A stretch of DNA of 56,086 bases from Myxococcaceae bacterium (GTDB lineage: Bacteria; Myxococcota; Myxococcia; Myxococcales; Myxococcaceae), in NCBI GenBank assembly GCA_019686135.1, contig JADGHL010000017.1:1-56086 (forward strand), written 5' to 3'. Below the pieces are notes generated by a model, which worked only from the letters and a program-made list of their open reading frames with translations, had not been told where the DNA came from and did not search any database. Positions 53,956-56,086 of this stretch are shown piece after piece; position 1 is the first letter of the stretch, and every line of letters starts with the position of its first letter. The translations under genes were made by a program, and so were the position numbers.

Positions 53956-55989
53956 ATGCTCTCCCACCGCGTGGCGCCGCTGCTGGTGACGCTCGCGCTG
54001 TTCCCAGCCGTCGGCTGTAACTGCGATCCGAAAACCACCACGAAGGATCCCTGCGCCGGCGTGGACAAGGTGCAGGGCGACAAGCTCGACGAGTGCACAG
54101 ACAACGCCAGCTGCTCGGACCACTACGCGTGCAAGGAGCCGAAGGACAAACCGGGCCTGCACTGCTGCATCTTCGATGACCGCCGCTGCAACACCGAAGC
54201 GGACTGCTGCCCGGGCCAGACCTGTCCCGAGGACAAGAAGAAGTGCTTCGACAAGGCGTTGGAGTGTGACACCGACGCGGACTGCGGCGACCGGGGCGAC
54301 CGGTTCTGCGAGGCGTACTCCGACGCCTACGGCACCTCGTCGCGCTGCCGCTTCCACGAGTGCGGCCCCCTGGGCGAGTGCCCCGAAGGGCAGTCCTGCT
54401 TCAAGGGCGAGTGCATGGCGGGACTGCCGTGCGATGGCTCGTGCGAGCCCGGCACCGCGTGCTCCCCCACCGCCAACCGCTGCCAGAAGTTCGAATGCCC
54501 GGCGTCCTGCGCGCCCGGGTTCATCGCCACCTTCAACGACAACCGGAACATCTGGGACGCGTGCAACCTCCCCGCGGTGGCCTGCGAGTGCGCGGAGCTC
54601 CCGCCGCTGCGCTCGGAGGATCTCGGCCGCTTCTCCGCGCTGGCCGTCGATGCGAAGGCCCAGGCCATCTACGTCTCGCACTACGACGGCCAGTACGGCG
54701 ACCTGGTGGTGAACCGGTACGACCCGAACGGGAAGCTGGCGCGGCAGGACTACGTGGACGGCGTGCCCTCCGGCGCCGTGCTCTACGGTCCCTCCGGTGC
54801 GCGCGGCGGCGTGGTCGATCCGGGCGAGGACGTCGGCCGCTACACCGACGTCGCGGTCGGTCCGGACGGCGCGGTCTACGTGAGCTACTACGACGTCACC
54901 CACGGCGACCTCAAGCTGGCCCGGCGGGATGCGTCGGGCGCCTGGACGACGGTCCGGGTGGACGGAGACACCGCCGATCTCGGGCTCTACACCTCGGTGG
55001 GCGTGGACACAGATGGGCTCCCGGTCATCTCCTACTTCCAGAAGGGGGGTGACGACGCGTTCGACGCGACGAGCTGCCCCGGCCCCACGCCCACGGGCGA
55101 CAAGCACTTCATCACCGCGCTCAAGATCGCGCGCGCGAAGAGCCCCACACCCTCGGGCGTGGCGGACTTCGACATCACCACCGTCGCCTGCCAGAGCCGC
55201 CCGGCGCCCGCGTGCTACGGCTGCCAGCAGACGTGCGCCGATCCGGGCAGCGGCCCCGGCTGCTACGCCGCCGCCACCGGCTGCTCGAGCTGCGACCCGA
55301 ACACCGAGACCTGCGTGATGGTCGGCAGCACGCCGACGTGCGCGAAGACCTACAACCCGTCCAACCTCAACGAGGTGGTGGACGGCGTCGGCCTGTTCTC
55401 GTCGCTGGCGGTGGACGGCAAGGACGTGCTGGTCGCGTACATGCGGCGCAGTGGCGGCAAGGGTCAGCTGGAGGGTGTGCGGATCCCCGGCTCCGGCGCG
55501 CCCGGGCCCTCGGTGGTGCTGGACGATTCGGGCGACACCGGATTCTTCCCCGACCTGAAAATCGACCCGTCGACGCGGAACCTCGCGGTCGCATACCACG
55601 ACTTCACGTCGAAGAAGCTCAAGTTCCTCTACAACGCCAACTTCGTCACCGGGCTCACCCCCGAGGTGATCGACGACGGGGTGGGCGCGATGGGATCGGG
55701 CGAATCCAGCTGGGTGGGCACGGATGTGTGCCTGGCGTTCGCGCCCTCGGGAGCCTTATACGCGGTGTACCAAGACGCAACGCGGGGCGATCTCAAGCTC
55801 GCGGTCCGCGGGACGCAGTGGGAGGTCCTCTCCTCGCCGCACACCGAAGGCGCGGTGGGGTTCTTTGCCGACGGCGCGTTCCTCGGCAACACGCTCTACA
55901 TGAGCCACGCGCGGATCCACGCGCGGCTGATCTCCGGCGATCCGCACGTCGACAACGCGCTCATTCTGGATACCTTCACCGCACCTTAG
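53956..55989 (+). CDS. Cys-rich lipoprotein with beta-propeller-like repeats
   Basis: 677 aa from the ATG at 53956; a GTG just upstream overlaps it. The signal peptide ends in PAVGC. Residues about 25-215 are Cys-rich (CNTEADCCPGQTCPEDKKKC, CDTDADCGDRGDRFC). The rest has five or more repeats around SLAVDGKDVLVAYM, TDVAVGPDGAVYVSYYD, YTSVGVDTDGLPVISYF and PDLKIDPSTRNLAVAYHDF, each followed by KLK/LAR-type strands; this is a BNR/Asp-box-like beta-propeller. A Cys-rich insert (CYGCQQTCADPGSGPGC) interrupts it. Likely surface-exposed. Confidence 0.82.
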   Translation: MLSHRVAPLLVTLALFPAVGCNCDPKTTTKDPCAGVDKVQGDKLDECTDNASCSDHYACKEPKDKPGLHCCIFDDRRCNTEADCCPGQTCPEDKKKCFDKALECDTDADCGDRGDRFCEAYSDAYGTSSRCRFHECGPLGECPEGQSCFKGECMAGLPCDGSCEPGTACSPTANRCQKFECPASCAPGFIATFNDNRNIWDACNLPAVACECAELPPLRSEDLGRFSALAVDAKAQAIYVSHYDGQYGDLVVNRYDPNGKLARQDYVDGVPSGAVLYGPSGARGGVVDPGEDVGRYTDVAVGPDGAVYVSYYDVTHGDLKLARRDASGAWTTVRVDGDTADLGLYTSVGVDTDGLPVISYFQKGGDDAFDATSCPGPTPTGDKHFITALKIARAKSPTPSGVADFDITTVACQSRPAPACYGCQQTCADPGSGPGCYAAATGCSSCDPNTETCVMVGSTPTCAKTYNPSNLNEVVDGVGLFSSLAVDGKDVLVAYMRRSGGKGQLEGVRIPGSGAPGPSVVLDDSGDTGFFPDLKIDPSTRNLAVAYHDFTSKKLKFLYNANFVTGLTPEVIDDGVGAMGSGESSWVGTDVCLAFAPSGALYAVYQDATRGDLKLAVRGTQWEVLSSPHTEGAVGFFADGAFLGNTLYMSHARIHARLISGDPHVDNALILDTFTAP

Positions 55990-56009
55990 CGATGGCAGGT
56001 CGAACGGGG

Positions 56010-56035
56010 AGCCGCGCGCCCCCGCGCGCGCGGCT
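56010..56035 (+). terminator. Perfect GC hairpin after the last gene
   Basis: AGCCGCGCGC (56010-56019) and GCGCGCGGCT (56026-56035) form a perfect 10-bp stem with a 6-nt loop, 20 bp after the stop of the lipoprotein gene. No T run follows, so it is not a standard intrinsic terminator; it may slow RNA polymerase or protect the 3' end. The final 50 bp are very G-rich and hold no gene. Confidence 0.5.
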
Positions 56036-56086
56036 GTGGAGGGGGCGGTCGAACAGGCCGGGGGGGTCCGCCCGGGGCGGGACCCG

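Overview
The window is high-GC, densely packed bacterial DNA with many genes for Cys-rich or DGG-rich lipoproteins, EGF-like repeats, PEGA and PilZ proteins and a GltJ/AgmX-like zinc-ribbon/GYF/TonB protein. This mix suggests Myxococcota (former deltaproteobacterial myxobacteria). The genus cannot be fixed from the sequence. No tRNA, rRNA operon, CRISPR array, prophage or insertion sequence was seen. One structural RNA, RNase P RNA, is clear at about 47.2-47.6 kb.

Layout: 1-4 kb holds a partial erythromycin-esterase-like gene and a three-gene PspA / anchored NMT1-like binding protein / coiled-coil membrane protein operon. 4-17.9 kb mixes salvage enzymes (an MTA/SAH-type amidohydrolase, cytidine deaminase, purine nucleoside phosphorylase, pyrimidine nucleoside phosphorylase) with a large lipoprotein esterase, an SDR, a PilZ protein, an EGF-repeat lipoprotein and inositol genes (iolG, iolE, inositol monophosphatase) that flank a wrecked ABC transporter. 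17.9-22.6 kb is an intact BmpA-type nucleoside ABC importer. 22.6-28.7 kb carries a cyclic-nucleotide-binding protein, an OmpA lipoprotein, a membrane fatty-acid hydroxylase, a tRNA-wobble modification pair (MnmD-like and Tgt) and an ABC-F ATPase.

28.7-39.6 kb is the most interesting part. It holds a phosphopentomutase-type phosphohexomutase, a DksA-like protein, and a deoxyribose-phosphate aldolase with an unusual N-terminal helix plus Cys cluster. Divergent from it are two secreted ComEC-like metallo-beta-lactamase proteins with Ada-type zinc tails and a DUF3006 gene. Then come a truncated MFS gene and an operon of a class II aldolase, two EutN/CcmL-type microcompartment vertex proteins and the GltJ-like protein. 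39.6-56 kb is mostly housekeeping and envelope genes (FYDLN zinc ribbon, cupredoxin lipoprotein, CdsZ-like zinc ribbon, RNase H, LigB-type dioxygenase, HdeD, FBP/FusB-like protein, rnpB, ftsY, M1 peptidase, several lipoproteins).

Taken together, secreted nuclease-like proteins, a nucleoside importer, deaminases, both nucleoside phosphorylases, a pentomutase and DeoC form a nearly complete route from DNA or nucleosides to acetaldehyde plus glyceraldehyde-3-phosphate. The vertex proteins and the putative encapsulation helix on DeoC suggest the aldehyde-releasing step may occur in a bacterial microcompartment. No hexameric shell protein is visible here, so this remains inference. Three loci show truncation or deletion junctions (14.3-14.8, 36.8 and 42.7-43.1 kb), caused either by genome decay or by assembly collapse.
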